Below, in pieces: positions 36,140 to 46,839 of a DNA stretch of 64,000 nt. This DNA is from Psococerastis gibbosa (taxonomy: Eukaryota; Arthropoda; Insecta; Psocodea; Psocidae), in assembly GCA_963971405.1 (NCBI GenBank), contig OZ020492.1, positions 19,064,204 to 19,128,203 of the forward strand. Reading direction: 5' to 3'. How positions within the stretch are numbered: the first letter of the stretch is position 1; the number at the start of each line of letters is the position of its first letter. Below the pieces are notes generated by a model. That model did no database searches, was not told where the DNA came from, and saw only the letters and a list, made by a program, of their open reading frames with translations. The position numbers and the translations under genes were made by a program.

Positions 36140-36900
36140 ATTGATGTAAGTCAGTCTGTCTGCCTGTCTGCTTGTTTGTTCATCGATTTGCGGGCAAACT
36201 GCTCGGTGGATTCTGATGAAATTTGGTATGGAGGCTTACAACAACCATGCCTCAGGATAATGTATATGTTTTATTTTGGGTCAACTCAACTTTGGGGGAT
36301 TTACCCTAAAAAAACTCCAAAAAACTAAAAAAAAAAATTATTTCTCAAAAAAGATTTGATATATTTTTTTTAATTCACACATATTGTAGTCGACATTAAA
36401 GTTGACAAAACACAATGGGCACCTTTCTCCTAGATAGTTTGCTTGTAGGGGTAAGAAAATAAAAATGATTCAACTTCCATGAAGACTATTAAAAAATTAT
36501 TAAAATTAAAAAATTATTTTTATACGGAACCTTTCTGCTTTCTGCATTCAGGTATGTTTTAGGTATTATATATATATATATATACATATATATAGTAACA
36601 AAACAGAACCGGTTGTTTTCACTAACTAAAACTTAATTCTGTGCAAAATATTATTTTTAGAAGAAATTACAGAAAAATCACGCTCCAATACATTGTATAC
36701 CTACCCTCCCATTAACACGGTGTTGTAATGTATTGGTCAGCCCGTTCTCGAATATGCAATCCCATCGATCAATTTAGTGCTTTGGGATAGGAAAAGTATT
36801 TCCAATGGAATTACCGTACTCATATTGTCTATCTATTAATAGATAACCAGGTAAGCATGTGCGAGTAAACTCGGACCGGTTCTTTTCTTCTTTTTCGGTG
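36140..36900 (-). repeat. Dispersed repeat R, longest reverse copy
   Basis: Contains, in reverse order, all R blocks: TGTCTGCCTGTCTG followed by GGCAAACTGCTCGGTGG, the GGTATGTTTTAGG block, a TA microsatellite at about 36571-36594, and the ACCGGTTGTTTTC block. It defines a unit of about 0.75 kb. No open frame of note. Confidence 0.6.
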
Positions 36901-37067
36901 TAGGCGGTGAGACTTTGGAAATCTCTGCCGAATGTCATCCAAAGGAAATTTAAGGGTGCATGTCACGACTATATTTTTATGCGAAAGTGTGGTGAGTGGT
37001 GTGTAAAGTTTAGTTTTTATATTTTTATTAATTTTTTTCAGTTAAATTTATAATATTAATTTTTTGT

Positions 37068-38040
37068 GTGAGCCCAAATGCCGTCAATTTGCCCCTATGG
37101 AAAATAAAGACAATTTTCTTTCTTTAATTTCCTACCATACAACAAGAAACAGCCTAAGCAAGGGCAAACTGATTTGTACGGTCCCTACAGTGTACTCTTG
37201 TTAGCAGTTTGCCAAACATCACCAACTCCCCATTCACCTATTTCACCCATAAATAAATAAATAAAGAAAGAAATAATGGCTTTAATATAGCTGAGACCAC
37301 CCTAGCGGAGTTTGGGCCATAAGGCCCTCTCTTACACTCAACTAGGGGTCAGCAACAAAAACAGTATAAATTTGCAGTACAAGGTTCCAATAATTAAAAA
37401 AATTCCCTAAGACTAAAACACTCACTCACTAGCTCACACACACAAGCATGGAGCGGTTCGAATAAATCCTAGCCTTTGAAATATTTGAAATTAGATACTC
37501 CTTGAGTCGAATCCTGAACACAGTTAGTGACGGCGAATCTTGAATATTACAGGGGATTGAGTTAAACAGTAAAATTGAGGAAACCAGGAAGGATCAATGA
37601 AACGTGTGACATTGGCACCGGCAAAATGTTTTAAACAGAACTCACACATCTTACAATATACCAATACATCACAAACAACTAGGTGGGCGTTAAGCAAGCC
37701 TACGGGCTACGCTTGCAGTTAATGGTTATTAAATAAATCTAAGTAAGAGTTGCCGCCGCTACAGGAATACACAAGTGAACAGCTTCATACTAGTAGACAT
37801 TAAACTGATTTTTTTTAAGATTAATTGCATGGGTACATGTAGATTTGTACAATACTAAAATCCCCGGAAACTTGGATTTAATATATGAGACAATAAATGC
37901 ATTAATGTGGTTGGGTGGAGTTCTAAATAGACTATAGACTATAAATTATATCTTTAGTGTGTGACATAATTTATTTATCCATTTTAAATCTGTTCCAACT
38001 CAATCGCATAGGCTATTTATTAGTTCAATCAGTCAGTTAC
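37068..38040. other. Repeat scraps, no gene recognised
   Basis: 37068-37125 repeats the 33570-33645 tail (ATGGAAAATAAAGACAATT). 37292-37350 matches the 3' block of SINE-A in reverse (CCACCCTAGCGGAG). The rest is unassigned. Confidence 0.4.
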
Positions 38041-38048
38041 TTACTTAC

Positions 38049-38308
38049 AAATTATGTCCCGAAGGTTGCTAGCAGCTGGATAATTTTCAGTCAGTTTATA
38101 CATATCTTCATAAAATTTGAAGTCAGTTATGGCCTTTGCCGCGTTTTGATATCTTAATTCGGCGCATTTGCCGCGTAGAATTTTTATCCTTTCCAAGGCG
38201 ACATCCTCATAACCCTCATGCCGCCTTTTCATCCTCTGGGCCCCCTCCGAAAAACCAGACTTCGCTTCGTTCAAGTCTGTTCTTATAAGCTGGAAGTCAT
38301 CAAGCATG
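38049..38308 (-). CDS. Coding exon of an unidentified protein
   Basis: On the minus strand a strong acceptor (TTTCTTTTGCAG) precedes, and a consensus donor GTAAGT (38048-38043) follows, 260 nt of open frame. It is GC-richer than its surroundings. It encodes a charged, probably alpha-helical segment (DDFQLIRTDLNEAKSGF, RMKRRHEGYEDVALERIK, AITDFKFYEDMYKLTE). Phase is 2 at entry and 1 at exit. I do not recognise the family, and neighbouring exons are not identified in this window. Real exon status rests on the splice sites and composition. Confidence 0.5.
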
Positions 38309-38394
38309 CTGCAAAAGAAATGACACAAAATATATAGTGCTGGCAAAAATAATAAGAACGCGGAGCTTTTCGCTATTTTCGCCAACGGCCATAT

Positions 38395-38620
38395 CAACTT
38401 GAGTCCAAGAGAACAGAGCCTGTTCCAAACTGCGGCAATTGTGCGTAGCGTTGGCAGGGGAACATGGTGGGACATGATAGCGCGCTGAGACTGTACCAGT
38501 CAGTCTGAGTGCGTGTCGAGTCCTGGTCGCCTCCGAATTAATCGTGCGTGACTTTACTGTGTTCCCCAAGTGGTTCGGAATCCACTATAATCAGGAGGTC
38601 CACACTGTCAGTCAGCTCCT
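38395..38620 (+). repeat. Copy of the 11.8-kb retroposed repeat
   Basis: Shares ordered blocks with 11795-11990: GAACAGAGCCTGTTC, GGAACATGGTGGG, GTCGCCTCCGAATTAATCGT and GTGGTTCGGAATCCACTATA. It overlaps the far side of the minus-strand exon's acceptor region. Confidence 0.65.
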
Positions 38621-38710
38621 CTTCTCATCGAGGTGGAGGTCTGCCCTAAGGGTGACTCATGTTAAAAAACAGACTCACTCCCCTGAGAGCGTTTAATGAA
38701 ATGAAAAAAA

Positions 38711-39219
38711 ATGAATGAATCGATTGGAGATATAGTTACGGAAAGAAGGATCAGGTGTGCAATACTGAAGTTTTCACCGTTTAAAACTGCAGGCCCTGAT
38801 GGAGTTATTCCAGCTATGTTGAAACATGGCTTAGAGTCTATAATTGATTGCTTAGGCTTGCTTTTTAAGGCGTCTCTGAGATTTGGCTACATTCCAAATT
38901 CATGGAAAAGAGTGCGAGTTGTGTTCATCCCCAAACCTGGGAAGACTGACTACACTCAGCCTAACTCGTTCAGACCGATCGCGTTAAGTTCATTTCTGCT
39001 TAAGGTTCTCGAACGTCTCATTGAATGGTCAATTCGGGCCGACATCTCTGTTAATGCTCCACTTTCTCCCAACCAACATGCGTATCAAACAGGGAAGTCT
39101 ACAGAAACGGCACTCTACTCTTTGGTGGATAGGCTGGAAAAGACCCTTGGTGGGGGCGAATTAGCTTTAGTTACATTTCCTGATATACAGGGGGCGTTCA
39201 ATAATGTTTTCTTTGAAGC
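38711..39219 (+). pseudogene. LINE reverse transcriptase fragment, split by the gypsy insertion
   Basis: R1/Jockey-like reverse transcriptase with motif 0-2 phrases: FSPFKTAGPDGVIPAMLKHG, SWKRVRVVFIPKPGK, NSFRPIALSSFLLKVLERL, LSPNQHAYQTGKSTETAL and FPDIQGAFNNV (first catalytic Asp region, motif A, usually FxDIxGAFD). It breaks off at 39219 where the Ty3/gypsy LTR begins. About 75 bp of continuing LINE sequence resumes at 44309. The Asp normally after GAF is Asn, and the YADD region is absent, so the copy was already dead or truncated. Confidence 0.85.
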
Positions 39220-39606
39220 TGTGGGGACCACTTAGTCCCACATGTGTAATAACCAGTCTGCTTCCAGCTTCACCTTTTTCCCGGTAGATGGCGCTGTTCA
39301 CATTCAGATAATTCAATATTCCTCAATCTTCCTTTTACGTATTTATTTCTCTTATTCAATAATATCTTTAATCTACCCTCTGTGTCTCATCAGCTCCTTT
39401 AGCTGTGGACACAGAGTTGGTTTTTCTATATGGAAGCAGGCTGGATCAAATTCAATATTAATTGTAAGCATGTATCGTTCTCGTCTCACAGCTCATATTG
39501 TAACCACTGTATGTTAAATTACTCTAACTTGAGTCGAAGCACTGCAATACAAACCAATTCAAGTCTACACTGCCTATTCAATCGCATCGTCCTTCGACAA
39601 GCTACA
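39220..39606 (+). repeat. 5' LTR
   Basis: 387 bp, starts TGTGGGGACCACTTAG, ends GACAAGCTACA. Contains promoter-like AT-rich stretches, but I cannot place a start site. Confidence 0.95.
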
Positions 39607-39620
39607 TTGGTGACCCTCGA
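39607..39620 (+). other. Putative primer-binding site
   Basis: Directly after the LTR: T TGGTGACCCTCGAC. It resembles the complement of the tRNA-Trp 3' end (TGGTGACCCCGAC) with a one-base difference. The match to a specific tRNA is inferred. Confidence 0.6.
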
Positions 39621-39634
39621 CAACGGAACAAGCA

Positions 39635-39765
39635 GCCTTCCAGATTCCAGTTCCAGCCAGTTCCAGCCAGTTCCAGTTCCAGCCAGTTCCAGCTTCCAGC
39701 CAGTTCCAGTTCCAGCTTCCAGCCAGTTCCAGTTCCAGCCCGTTCCAGTTCCAGCCTCCAGAACG
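39635..39765 (+). repeat. TTCCAGTTCCAGCC tandem repeats in the gypsy leader
   Basis: About a dozen variants of the TTCCAG hexamer, often paired as TTCCAGTTCCAGCC, between the primer site and gag. Such slippage arrays in the leader can differ between copies. Confidence 0.85.
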
Positions 39766-39842
39766 TCTCATCCGGTCATAGGCGGAGGAAACCACCCCGG
39801 AGCAGCTACATTCACCGCAGCAGCACAGCCACAACCTGCAAG

Positions 39843-40733
39843 ATGCCGCAGACCACAGCCACAACCGTTGCAGCTACGACCGCTACAGCTACAACCGCTA
39901 CAGCTACAACTGCTACAGCCACAACACCGACACCCACAACACCGACACCCACGGCTACAACCAAGATGACAGGCCCTGCTAGTACGATGGCAGTCTCGGT
40001 CAAGCTTCCACCCTTCTGGACACAGTCGGCCAACCTGTCACCGGCACTGTGGTTCACTCAAGCGGAGGCTCAGTTCGCACTTGCTGGGGTCACAATGGAA
40101 ACGACGAAATATTACCACGTCCTTTCAGCGCTCGACCAAAGTACCCTCAGCGAGATCTCAGATTTGTTAGCTACCCCAGTACCAGTAAACCCATACACTG
40201 AGCTAAAAACGCAATTAATCCAACGAATGAGTCTTCCAGCAAGCAGTCGCATTCAGCTACTAATGTCGGAAGACTTAGGGGACAAAACTCCCAGCTCTTT
40301 TCTCCGGAGACTGCGGGCCCTCGCAGAGAAAGCCATATCAGACTCGGTTTTACGCACCATTTGGACGTCTCGCCTCCCGCACGCTATACAATTGGCAATC
40401 ATCGGTCATGATCACCTGTCACTAGATGACGTCGCGAACCTCGCCGACAAGATGGCCACCATCAATTCAGCAACACGTGACCGGATTCTTGAGTGCACAA
40501 TGGCCCCTGTGGACCTATTGAAGACGTTAACAGAGAACGTCGCGGCTCTACAGGCACAGTTCGCCGACAGATACGGACGACGTGCCACACAGCCACGGTT
40601 CCAGCGCCAGTTCCGTCCACCAGCGCCTAAACAAGACCCAACTTGGTGTTTTTACCACCAAACCTATGGGAGGAAGGCCAGAAAGTGCCAGCAGCCATGC
40701 AGATTTCCGAAAAACGACGGTCGCAGCCAGTAA
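39843..40733 (+). CDS. gag: Gag polyprotein of the Ty3/gypsy element
   Basis: 296 codons from ATG 39843. The N-terminus is a Thr/Ala/Pro low-complexity run encoded by imperfect repeats. A capsid-like domain follows: [19 protein letters not shown], then [11 protein letters not shown], typical of CsRn1-type Gag. The C-terminus has a single zinc knuckle C269-x2-H272-x9-C282-x3-C286. Gag packages element RNA into cytoplasmic particles. The frame ends at 40733, overlapping pol by 91 nt in the -1 frame. GAAAAAC at 40709-40715 is a candidate slippage site. Confidence 0.9.
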   Translation: MPQTTATTVAATTATATTATATTATATTPTPTTPTPTATTKMTGPASTMAVSVKLPPFWTQSANLSPALWFTQAEAQFALAGVTMETTKYYHVLSALDQSTLSEISDLLATPVPVNPYTELKTQLIQRMSLPASSRIQLLMSEDLGDKTPSSFLRRLRALAEKAISDSVLRTIWTSRLPHAIQLAIIGHDHLSLDDVANLADKMATINSATRDRILECTMAPVDLLKTLTENVAALQAQFADRYGRRATQPRFQRQFRPPAPKQDPTWCFYHQTYGRKARKCQQPCRFPKNDGRSQ

Positions 40734-43700
40734 AGGCAGGGCCTGCCTGCGCCACTACACACCTGCTTAAAACCTCACATCGCCTTCTTATCACGGACCC
40801 TTGCACCAAGATACGTTATCTCATTGACACAGGGTCCGACATCTGCGTTTTTCCACGTGCCCGTCTCAACCTACCGCTCCGTCGTACTCAACTCGAGCTG
40901 ACTGCCGCCAATGGCACAATCATCAATACGTACGGAACAACAGCTCAACAACTGGACCTGGGATTACGACGCAGTTTCCGTTGGAATTTCATCATTGCCG
41001 ATGTCACGCAACCCATCATCGGTGCAGACTTTCTCGCAGCCTCTAATTTGCTGGTGGATCTCCAGAACTCAAAGCTGATCGACGGGACAACGCATCGCAA
41101 GGCGAACCTGTGTCAAAGCCCCTCCAAGCAACCTAGCGTTTCTACCTTAACAATACCGCACAGTACCCCGGCCAGTCTAAAAGTAATAATTGAGGAGTTT
41201 AGCGACCTCACGCGGCCGAGACAACCCACAGGCCAGGTCAAACACTCCACGGTCCACTACATTAGAACGACAGACGGACCTCCCGTCTCCGCTCGCCCAC
41301 GCCGGTTGGCCCCGGACAAGTTTATTATCGCCAAAAAGGAGTTCAACGACATGATCCAGACCGGCGTATGTCGTCCGTCCGACAGCCCATGGGCCTCACC
41401 ATTACACCTAGTACCTAAAAGCGACCATTCATGGCGCCCATGCGGGGACTACAGACGGCTCAATGCTCGAACAATTCCTGACGCGTACCCAGTCCGCCAC
41501 ATCGCAGATTTCAGTGCAGAATTGCGAGGAAAAACCATATTCAGCAAAATAGACCTGGTCAAAGCATTCACCCAGATACCAGTTTCCAATGGTGACATTC
41601 CAAAGACAGCAATAAATACTCCGTTCGGCCTTTTCGAATTCCCATTCATGACATTCGGTCTTCGCAATGCTGCTCAAACCTTCCAACGCTTCATGGATAA
41701 CATCCTACGCGACCTCCCGTGGGCATATTCATACATCGACGACGTACTGGTTGCATCGAGTGATAAGCAGGAGCACGAATCACACCTACGTCAACTCTTC
41801 CAACGATTCCGAGAATATGGCCTGGTCATTAATCCTAGCAAGTGTACCCTCGGCGTTGGGTCAATCAGCTTTCTTGGTTACCTCGTGTCAGCAGAAGGCA
41901 CACAAGCCCTACCAGACAGGGTAAAGGCACTCACTGAATACCCTCTTCCAAAGACATTCAAAGATCTACGCCGTTTCCTTGGCATGATTAACTACTACCG
42001 CCGGTTCCTACCAAATGCAGCCAACGAACAAGCACCACTCAACACGTTGTTATCTGGAGACAAGGTAAAAGGGAACGCTACGATACCATGGACAACAAAG
42101 CTTACCGAAGCTTTCAGCTCATGCAAACACAGTCTGGCACGCATCACCCTACTCGCGCATCCAGATCATACGGCTCCGATTGCACTAGTCACAGATGCAT
42201 CAGACACCAGTATCGGAGCTACAGTCCAACAACGGATCAACGATCATTGGCAGCCATTGGCATTCTTCTCGCAGAAACTTAAAGAAAACCAACGAACATG
42301 GTCCGCCTACGATCGCGAATTGCTTGCGGTACACGACGCCATTCGTCATTTCCGTTACTTGCTAGAAGCGCGCGCTTTTGTCGTGTATACCGATCACAAA
42401 CCGTTGACGCACGCTTTTCAGAATCCAAAAACAAGTTGCTCACCTCGCCAAATGCGGCAAATGGAATTCGTCTCTCAATTCACCACGGACATCCAATACA
42501 TCGCTGGGCAGGACAACTTGGCCGCTGATGCATTCTCAAGAATCGAAGCAATCTCTACTCCCGTATCTCCTGAGCAACTTTCTTCTGCTCAAAAGTACGA
42601 CAGAGAACTCAAAGAGCTTCGGTCCAGTAGAAAGACGTCCCTCATCCTCGTTGATGTTCCCATTCCGGGCTCTGATTCAGTCCTTACGTGCGATTCTAGT
42701 CAAGACATACAACGCCCATTTGTGCCCAAACCATTACGTCGACAACTTTTCGAGCACCTACACAGCCTACATCACCCAGGAATAGCAGCGTCTGCTAACC
42801 TGGTTGCCCAACGCTACATATGGCCTTCTATCCGTAAGGATTGCCGCGCCTGGGCTCGTCTGTGTGTCAACTGTCAATTGTCCAAGATACATCGACACAC
42901 CCTCACTGCGATTGGAACCTTTACTCAGCCTGACCGACGGTTTCAGCACATACACCTCGACATTGTAGGCCCATTACCACCGTCGGAAGGCTACACGTAT
43001 TTGCTAACACTCGTTGACCGTTTCACGCGATGGCCGGAAGCCGCTCCTATGGTGAACATCACCGCCGAAAACGTCGCCAGAACCCTCATTTCCTGCTGGA
43101 TCAGCCGGTTTGGGTGCCCGGAGACAATTACTACAGATCGCGGCCGACAGTTTGAGAGCCATTTGTTTGCTGACCTGGCCCGATTATGCGGATTTCACCA
43201 TGCACGGACTACCAGTTACCACCCTGCATCCAACGGCATGGTAGAGCGTATGCACCGCTCACTCAAAGCCTCCATTATGTGTCATGCCAATGACAAATGG
43301 ACGGAAGCCCTTCCGCTAGTTTTACTGGGCATGCGCGCCACTCTTAAGAAAGATCTTCAAGCTTCTCCAGCAGATCTGGTCTATGGTGAACCATTAAAAC
43401 TACCAGGACAGATGCTGACAACTCCTCCTTCAAATCAGAGTCCGGCGGACACTCTCATCTCACTTCGAAGGAAATTCGACTCACTACGCCCCACTCGCGT
43501 CAAGAGACACGGGGCTCATCAAACATTCATCCCACAAGACCTTGCCAAGGCCACGCACGTTTTCGTGAGACAAGACCACGTCCGTGCTTCCCTCGAACGT
43601 CCTTATGCGGGACCATTCCCTGTGTTAAGTCGCACCAACAAAACAGTTACGATTTCAAGCCACGGTCGTGCGGTTACTGTGTCAATGGACAGGGTCAAGC

Positions 43701-43906
43701 CGGCCTACATTAATGCCAGTACAGACGAACCGTCTCACCAGTCTACGATCAACCCCCCGCATCAGCATCCTGCTCAAGATAAACCTCAGGAGAAGGTCTC
43801 CTCAAAACTTCCTGCCACTGACGTCGCGCCGACACCACCGATTCGCACCACTCGCTCAGGTCGTCACGTCCACGTTCCACGACATTTCTCCGACTTCCAG
43901 TCTTAG
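40643..43906 (+). CDS. pol: Pol polyprotein of the Ty3/gypsy element (protease, RT, RNase H, integrase)
   Basis: 1087 codons open in the -1 frame relative to gag. The listed start is TTG, not ATG, so expression probably needs -1 frameshifting. Domains: aspartic protease LIDTGSD at about 61-67; reverse transcriptase with YIDD at 364-367; RNase H starting VTDASDTS (D518); integrase zinc region around 700-745 (HHPGI and LCVNCQLSK); catalytic triad D773 (HLDIVGP), D832 (TTDRGRQF) and E868 (GMVERMHR) with D,D35E spacing; a C-terminal tail [12 protein letters not shown]. No internal stop. All key residues seen are present, so the protein may be active. Confidence 0.93.
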   Translation: MVFLPPNLWEEGQKVPAAMQISEKRRSQPVKAGPACATTHLLKTSHRLLITDPCTKIRYLIDTGSDICVFPRARLNLPLRRTQLELTAANGTIINTYGTTAQQLDLGLRRSFRWNFIIADVTQPIIGADFLAASNLLVDLQNSKLIDGTTHRKANLCQSPSKQPSVSTLTIPHSTPASLKVIIEEFSDLTRPRQPTGQVKHSTVHYIRTTDGPPVSARPRRLAPDKFIIAKKEFNDMIQTGVCRPSDSPWASPLHLVPKSDHSWRPCGDYRRLNARTIPDAYPVRHIADFSAELRGKTIFSKIDLVKAFTQIPVSNGDIPKTAINTPFGLFEFPFMTFGLRNAAQTFQRFMDNILRDLPWAYSYIDDVLVASSDKQEHESHLRQLFQRFREYGLVINPSKCTLGVGSISFLGYLVSAEGTQALPDRVKALTEYPLPKTFKDLRRFLGMINYYRRFLPNAANEQAPLNTLLSGDKVKGNATIPWTTKLTEAFSSCKHSLARITLLAHPDHTAPIALVTDASDTSIGATVQQRINDHWQPLAFFSQKLKENQRTWSAYDRELLAVHDAIRHFRYLLEARAFVVYTDHKPLTHAFQNPKTSCSPRQMRQMEFVSQFTTDIQYIAGQDNLAADAFSRIEAISTPVSPEQLSSAQKYDRELKELRSSRKTSLILVDVPIPGSDSVLTCDSSQDIQRPFVPKPLRRQLFEHLHSLHHPGIAASANLVAQRYIWPSIRKDCRAWARLCVNCQLSKIHRHTLTAIGTFTQPDRRFQHIHLDIVGPLPPSEGYTYLLTLVDRFTRWPEAAPMVNITAENVARTLISCWISRFGCPETITTDRGRQFESHLFADLARLCGFHHARTTSYHPASNGMVERMHRSLKASIMCHANDKWTEALPLVLLGMRATLKKDLQASPADLVYGEPLKLPGQMLTTPPSNQSPADTLISLRRKFDSLRPTRVKRHGAHQTFIPQDLAKATHVFVRQDHVRASLERPYAGPFPVLSRTNKTVTISSHGRAVTVSMDRVKPAYINASTDEPSHQSTINPPHQHPAQDKPQEKVSSKLPATDVAPTPPIRTTRSGRHVHVPRHFSDFQS

Positions 43907-43917
43907 GAGGGGGGTAA
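43905..43917 (+). other. Polypurine tract
   Basis: AGGAGGGGGGTAA immediately before the 3' LTR, overlapping the pol stop codon. It is the expected plus-strand primer of LTR elements. Confidence 0.85.
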
Positions 43918-44304
43918 TGTGGGGACCACTTAGTCCCACATGTGTAATAACCAGTCTGCTTCCAGCTTCACCTTTTTCCCGGTAGATGGCGCTGTTCACA
44001 TTCAGATAATTCAATATTCCTCAATCTTCCTTTTACGTATTTATTTCTCTTATTCAATTATATCTTTAATCTACCCTCTGTGTCTCATCAGCTCCTTTAG
44101 CTGTGGACACAGAGTTGGTTTTTCTATATGGAAGCAGGCTGGATCAAATTCAATATTAATTGTAAGCATGTATCGTTCTCGTCTCACAGCTCATATTGTA
44201 ACCACTGTATGTTAAATTACTCTAACTTGAGTCGAAGCACTGCAATACAAACCAATTCAAGTCTACACTGCCTATTCAATCGCATCGTCCTTCGACAAGC
44301 TACA
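43918..44304 (+). repeat. 3' LTR
   Basis: 387 bp, identical to the 5' LTR except for one A/T difference within the CAATWATATC phrase. Confidence 0.95.
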
Positions 44305-44308
44305 AAGC

Positions 44309-44385
44309 CATTATGTTGCTCGACCATTCGTTCCACCATCTCTGTGGACATTTGCAAACAGTATGGCTTTTTACCCAGGCTAATT
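44309..44385 (+). pseudogene. LINE continuation after the gypsy insertion
   Basis: After the AAGC duplication the interrupted LINE frame continues (CATTATGTTGCTCGACC...) for about 25 codons to a stop near 44384. The reading frame across the insertion is preserved once the gypsy and one AAGC are removed, which confirms the target site. 44386-44714 holds nothing I recognise. Confidence 0.65.
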
Positions 44386-44714
44386 TTTAGAAACTTAAAC
44401 TATACTGATCTTTATTCTATGACCTGAATTGCTGCCATTATCTTATTTGCAACCCGCATTATCAAAATGAGATTTTTTTCTAACTTATTATTTTACAGTA
44501 TATGGTATTATTTGTATTAGACTACCTATTGACTATTCCTGAAAAATGCGTCCAAATTTTTAAATATAAAAATCGAAAATAAAGGTCTTTGAAAGTACGG
44601 TCCGCATTTAATAATATAGGCCTAGTGAACTTTGAGTACAAGTGTTGCAATCATTAACAAAAAAAAAGCAAAACTGAACAACATTTACTATTTATATTTA
44701 TTTATTATTTTATT

Positions 44715-45140
44715 TTAAAGCCTTGAGCTCGGCAATGGTTTTCCATCTTGCTCCGGCGAGTTTTTCAATCCTTTCCTCGAGGGTTGTCCTCGGTCTGTCA
44801 ATGGGCCTTCCTCTCTGTGGCCTTGCTTCTGCCAACCTCCAGGTGTTCCTATTCTCGTCCATTCTTTGGACGTGGTTGAACCATTACAGCTGCTTGTTCT
44901 CCATTCTTCTCTCTATGGAATCCACTTGCAGGTCTTTTCTGATGCGGTCATTTCGGATTCGGTCCCACCTTGTTCGACCAGCAACCCGTTTTAGGCGCTT
45001 CATCTGAGTCGCGTTTATTTTACTCAGGTCGCTTGTTGTAGGGGTCCTGCTTTCGCTCCCATAGAGGTGAATCGGCTCGAAGACGGCTTGTTGGACTCTG
45101 GTCTTTGTCTTCCGTTCGACTTCTCTGTTGCCGAAAAAGG
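44715..45140 (-). pseudogene. RTE-type LINE, C-terminal coding fragment
   Basis: On the minus strand, with small frame breaks, it reads the RTE-like end of ORF2: NATQMKRLKRVAGRTRWDRI, RRMENKQLQWFNHV, then NRNTWRLAEARPQRGRP and EERIEKLAGARWKTI. A shorter paralogous copy is at 49585-49730. Confidence 0.75.
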
Positions 45141-45587
45141 TGTTGCATATAAAGAAGTAGGCTGCTGTAGTCTTCTTAACAGAAATAAGAAACCGAGTCC
45201 AAAAGTCTACAGACTAACTAATTGTCAAAATAATAATAATAATAGTTAGACAATAATAATCGCATAATTTATCAACCTTCCTAATGATATATTCACGTAT
45301 GATACGTAAAATCTACTTTTGTAAAATGTTTGATGCATAATATTTTACCGAGTAGTCCTAATAAATGTAAATAAAATAAAAATATACATAAATTATTTAA
45401 AATTTTTCATTGATTTGTTTATTTACGCTTTGATGGTATTAGTCTAGTAAGCTTTTTAGTGCCTGGTTAGACAATCGTACTTGAGCCACTTGAGGAGTAA
45501 ACTCCTGTCGTACGTCGGAGCTGACACAAACAATTATTTTTTTTTAAAAAAGATTACTCTCATACAAACAATTCAATGAATGTATCT

Positions 45588-45712
45588 GAGTAACCTCTTC
45601 ACTCGTCTCTGTAGGTAATAACTGTGTTAAGTTAGAACAGGTCACCGATCGCATGATGTGTAGAGACTCGCACAAGTTCGAACAAGCTACCACTATGCCA
45701 TCGAAGTCCTGC
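45588..45712 (-). mobile_element. SINE-C family copy, reverse
   Basis: Reverse complement reads CTTCGATGGCATAGTGGTAG then the GATCGGTGACCTG block, as at 19603-19690. 45141-45587 is otherwise unassigned. Confidence 0.65.
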
Positions 45713-45726
45713 TGTACATATAGTTA

Positions 45727-45856
45727 AGTCATGCTTTCGCCTGTTTCATTGCGTCAATGGTAAGCTTGTCTCAGCTTGCCCATCTGGTGAATGTTGAAAC
45801 CGTGAACGTATACCAGTTTGTCAATGGCCAAAAGTTCATACGGAAACAATACAAAG
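45727..45856. repeat. Short dispersed repeat, copy 1
   Basis: Shares ATGGTAAGCTTGTCTCAGC and AATGGCCAAAAGTTCATACG with 49075-49235. Class unknown. Confidence 0.6.
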
Positions 45857-46413
45857 AACCGGTGCGAGTTTTTTCGAACATGCTTTCCAATTTAAATTTA
45901 TCATGTTGTAGTTAGAGAAAATGAGAAATTTCATAGTAAATAATTTTCCTATGGTTAAATTTCGGATATCTCGGGGGGGGGGGGGGGGTTGTTCATATGA
46001 CGTCACTGAAGGTGAGGTAACCTCAATATATTCAAAAATCCTCAAAACTTCATTCTATCTAGTGTACGCTGCAACCATTTGGGGAAGGGGGGACCCCCTG
46101 GCAACGGCCTAGGATATCACCTATCCCAAAGCACTGAATTAATCGATGTCATTGCATATTCTGGATCGGGCAAACCAATTCATTACCACACAGTAATAAT
46201 GGCAGGGCGCACAATGCATTTGAGGGTGAATATTCTATCATTTTTCAAAAAATAAGTTTTGGCACAAAACCAAATACTTCCTTGGGAAAGCAATCGGTCC
46301 GGTTATGTTACTCTATTTACCACTTTGTGAGAGTTTCCTTGGTGACTTCGTGGAACTTGGAGAACATCATGAGTAGAGGAAGAAGAACGCAATGATCCAC
46401 AGTAAAATACTTT

Positions 46414-46454
46414 AATAGTGACCGGTTTCGGATAAAATCCATCATCAGACTAAC
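46414..46454 (-). ncRNA. Hammerhead ribozyme-like motif in Penelope-like element
   Basis: Read on the minus strand: GTTAGT, then CTGATGA, then a stem II GGAT-TTT-ATCC, GAAA, a 4-nt CCGG, TC, then ACTATT. All invariant core residues are present. Stem I can form at least UAGU with ACUA. Stem III is only CCGG, self-complementary, so a dimeric form would be favoured, as described for hammerheads of Penelope-like elements and retrozymes. Activity untested. Confidence 0.75.
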
Positions 46455-46482
46455 AACACATGAAAAAACACCAGCTTATATA

Positions 46483-46839
46483 CTACGGGATGGGAGTGGG
46501 AGGTGGAGGCGGGGGTTGAGTACATAAATCGAGGAGTGGGGATACAGTTTGAAACATTATATCGTTCGTGAGAACCTCGTTATTCCTAATAGCCTTTCTA
46601 ATCTCTAAGCTTTCTAACCTGTCTAATAGTCTACCTTTATTACAACAATGTAGAATTTTAAAATCTTCAAAATTACATGAGTGCGAGTTACTTGAGAGGT
46701 CGTCCGCAAAAGCTGAGGTACAGTCATTTTTACCGATCGCATTTTTATGCTCACGTAAGCGACACTTAAAATTGCGTCCACTCTGTCCAATGTAACTCGC
46801 ACTACATTCATTACAAGAAATTTTATAAACCCCTGATTT
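46483..46839 (-). pseudogene. Penelope-like GIY-YIG endonuclease fragment
   Basis: About 118 open codons ending in TAG at 46485-46483. Endonuclease core: SGVYKISCNECSASYIGQSG followed by CRLREHKNAIG, with the paired cysteines (CNEC) typical of Penelope-like GIY-YIG domains, both tyrosines and the arginine present. The tail is a polyproline run just before the stop. The frame is uninterrupted, so the insertion is not very old, but without the RT it is non-autonomous. Confidence 0.88.

Larger units (their letters stand above)
39216..44308 (+). mobile_element. Ty3/gypsy retrotransposon, CsRn1-type, nearly intact
   Basis: 5085-bp element (39220-44304) with two 387-bp LTRs, TG...CA ends, and an AAGC target duplication (39216-39219 and 44305-44308). 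The LTRs differ at one base (A or T near position 142), so insertion is recent. Downstream of the 5' LTR, TGGTGACCCTCGAC resembles a tRNA-Trp primer site. Gag has a CHCC knuckle instead of CCHC, and Pol has protease, RT, RNase H and integrase in gypsy order. CHCC plus a Trp-type primer site is the published signature of the CsRn1 group. No envelope gene is visible. Confidence 0.95.

Noticed and set aside
39430..39969. 179-codon ORF spanning the 5' LTR end and leader
   Set aside because: It crosses the primer-binding site and is created by the TTCCAG repeat array. Gag in another frame is the real product.
41429..43985. Several 60-105 codon ORFs within pol on either strand
   Set aside because: Out-of-frame shadows of the 1087-codon pol frame; no independent motifs.
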